This document shows, piece by piece, positions 61,807-64,000 of a stretch of 64,000 nt of DNA; positions within the stretch are counted from its first letter, which is position 1; each line of letters starts with the position of its first letter. Both the position numbers and the translations under genes were made by a program. Origin of the DNA: Apostichopus japonicus. Taxonomy: Eukaryota > Echinodermata > Holothuroidea > Aspidochirotida > Stichopodidae. The stretch is from NCBI RefSeq assembly GCF_037975245.1, contig NC_092569.1, positions 25,469,668-25,533,667 of the forward strand, in the 5' to 3' direction. The notes beneath the pieces were generated by a model. That model made no database searches and had not been told where the DNA came from. It saw only the letters and a program-made list of their open reading frames with translations.

Positions 61807-64000
61807 TCCATACAATAAGATTTTCTAAAAGGTTATATTTAAGAAATCATAGTACCCATCTGTTTCAAAGACGGCGATCGCGAAACCAGCGACGATCAAG
61901 AAATTGCAAACGGCTTTAACGATTTCTTCAATAACCTTGGACCCACACTTGCCAGCAAAATCAATCATACTGTAAAATCAAACAACCCCATATAGTAATA
62001 ATAGTACGCGAAACTCTATTTTCACCTACCCTGTCAGGGAGGAGGAACTTTTACGTGTAGCGAATCATTGCTTAAAGCCAAAGAAAGCAGCTGGGTATGA
62101 TGATTTCAAGCCAGATATTGTTAAGCAGGTATTACCTTTCATTGCCACCCCTCTTTCTCATATCTGTAACATATCGTACAACCCATTTTTAAGAAAGGAG
62201 AATCCAATATATACGAGGACTAACAACCAATCTCTATTCTATCATGCGTTTTCAAAATTCTCGAACGTCTCATGTCCAACAGAATCATAAATTTTCTCGA
62301 TGCTAATGACATATTTTGCAAGGAACAATATGGATTCCGCCCTGGTCACTCAACTGAGCTTGCCCTGGCAGATGCCATTGATAAATTATACGATAGCCTT
62401 GATAAGAAGAAACCATGTATTGTTATATTCTTAGACTTATCAAAAACATTTGATACCATTGACCATCGTATTCTCCTAAACAAGTTATCAGTGTACGGTA
62501 TTGGAGGACCAACCCTTAACTGGATGGACAGCTACTTATCGAAACGTTTACAGTATACTTCGTATAAGAACACCATATCTGACTATGCTGAAATCCGCTG
62601 TGGTGTTCATCAAGTTCAATATTAGGACCACTTCTTTTCATTATATATATATATATATATCAATGACATCTGCCATATCTCTAATATTGCAAAAACTATT
62701 TTATTTGCAGATGACACTAGTATATATTTTCGAATCCAATAATTTGAATACTTTACACGACATAGTATCCATAGAGTTGGATCAATTTTACGACTGGTTT
62801 GCAACTAATAAGCTATCACTTAATCTTGATAAAAAAAGCTTCATTGTTTTCAATAAAAGTAAATCTTTTTCTTAGAAAAAAGACATTTAAAGGGATGGTA
62901 AGCCTATCAAGTATGTACATAGTTTTAAGTTTCTCGGAGTATATATTGATAGTAAACTTACTTGGTGTGAACAAATATCAAATATTGCAAACACTGTGAC
63001 GAAAAATGTTGATATCATTTCTAAGTTGAAACACTTTCCTCAGAATATTCTTAGAATGCTTTACCAAACATTAGTTTTCCCCCATTTTTCATATTGCTCT
63101 ATAATCTGGTCTGGCATCCATCATGTTTATCTTCACCCTCTTGAAATCCTACAAAAGAAAGTCATTCGTCACATAACTCATTCTGAATATCGTGAACACA
63201 CCAGCTCACTTTTCAAATTGCTCAAGTTATTAAAATTTAGCGATATTGTTAGGCTGAATGTAGCTACATTCTTTTACAAGGCTTGGAATGGCTTACTTCC
63301 TGCAGCCTTTCATGACTTCTTTACTATTAACAGCGCCATACATAGTCACCGCACTAGCAGTGCCGGTCAAACACACCACAACTTATGTAATACAACATTC
63401 GGTATGTTAAGTTTAAAGAATCGTGCTATGTGGACATGGAATTCTCTAAATGCTACTATGCATCTTTTACTTAGGCTGAAGAGCATGGGTGTCATAGGGA
63501 ATTTACTGTCTTGGATCGGGAATTGGCTTGGTAATAGGGAACAGAGGGTGGTAATTAAAGGCTGTGCTTCTTCTTGACAGAACGTTACTAGTGGGGTCCA
63601 CAAGGGTCTGTATTAGGTCCCTTGTTGTTTGTTGCCTATATAAATGGCATCGACGGAGATATTTTGTGTAAAGCTAAGAAGTTTGCTGATGACACCAAAT
63701 TGTATTCTGAGGTCTCTTCTAAAAGCGATTCTGAGAAATTTCAAGCGGATTTGGATAAGATTTTTTCCTGGTCTCAGGGGTGGCAAATGCTTTTTAATAT
63801 TGTTAAATGCAAGGTAATGCACATTGGTAGTAGTAACCAAAAGTTTACATACAATCTTAATGGTGTGGAGTTACAGGAAGTCTCTGTTGAAAGAGACCTA
63901 GGTATCTACATTGACTCATCTCTGCAACCTTCTAAACATTGTCTTGAAGCTGCTAAAAGAGGTAATAGGGTTTTAGGTATGATCAAGAGGAACTTCAGTT
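61807..64000 (+). mobile_element. Chimeric degenerate LINE, copy 2 (continues past the window)
   Basis: Starts tccatacaataag, equal to position 43405 of copy 1, so it is shorter at its 5' end. Part A runs to about 63460 and part B from there to the edge, with the same A-B junction as copy 1. Differences include a deletion of about 42 bp near 62180 and about 9 bp near 63350 that are missing in copy 1. Part B here keeps RDLGIYIDSSLQPSKH in frame where copy 1 has a frameshift. Both copies are defective. It is opposite in orientation to FReD C. Confidence 0.85.

Overview
This window is animal nuclear DNA. It has multi-exon genes with GT-AG introns, degenerate LINEs, SINE-like and MITE-like repeats, long AT/GATG microsatellites and minisatellites, and no operons. 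Two secreted fibrinogen-domain genes that closely fit the short FReD proteins known from sea cucumbers, together with a DEG/ENaC channel and a GAG-type sulfotransferase, suggest an echinoderm, probably a holothurian. The species is an inference. I spliced the genes by hand: every exon set given here closes in frame with GT-AG borders, but none has been tested against cDNA.

Layout. (1) 34-2846: a TIR element with an inverted copy of itself inserted inside it, both with perfect 8-bp target-site duplications. (2) 3313-19273, plus strand: the 3' nine exons (369 aa) of a DEG/ENaC-type sodium channel; its N-terminus and TM1 lie before the window. Its 8.7-kb third intron holds a 90-bp satellite with higher-order structure and a truncated LINE. 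Its fourth intron starts with a minisatellite built from the exon's own splice donor. (3) 19675-24771, minus strand, convergent with the channel: a type II membrane Sulfotransfer_2-family enzyme in two exons, with a MITE-like inverted repeat upstream of its first exon. (4) 25.45-25.84 kb: a (GATG)n microsatellite. (5) 26.1-64 kb: a tandem, segmentally duplicated cluster of FReD genes on the minus strand. It contains a 15-codon remnant (26.5 kb), complete gene A (30264-37532), complete gene B (47538-55026), and the last exon of a third gene C (60412-60662). Genes A and B both encode 274 aa from five exons with identical intron phases. The blocks are separated by a 41-bp minisatellite and by two copies of a chimeric LINE.

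Most notable are: a hammerhead ribozyme with all core nucleotides at 29728-29769, directly downstream of a tRNA-like pol III promoter; two alternative copies of FReD exon 3 in gene A that cannot both be spliced in frame; a row of 15 splice-donor-derived repeats after a DEG/ENaC exon; and a two-LINE chimera found twice at non-equivalent sites in the FReD cluster. There are no bacterial, viral or CRISPR features.
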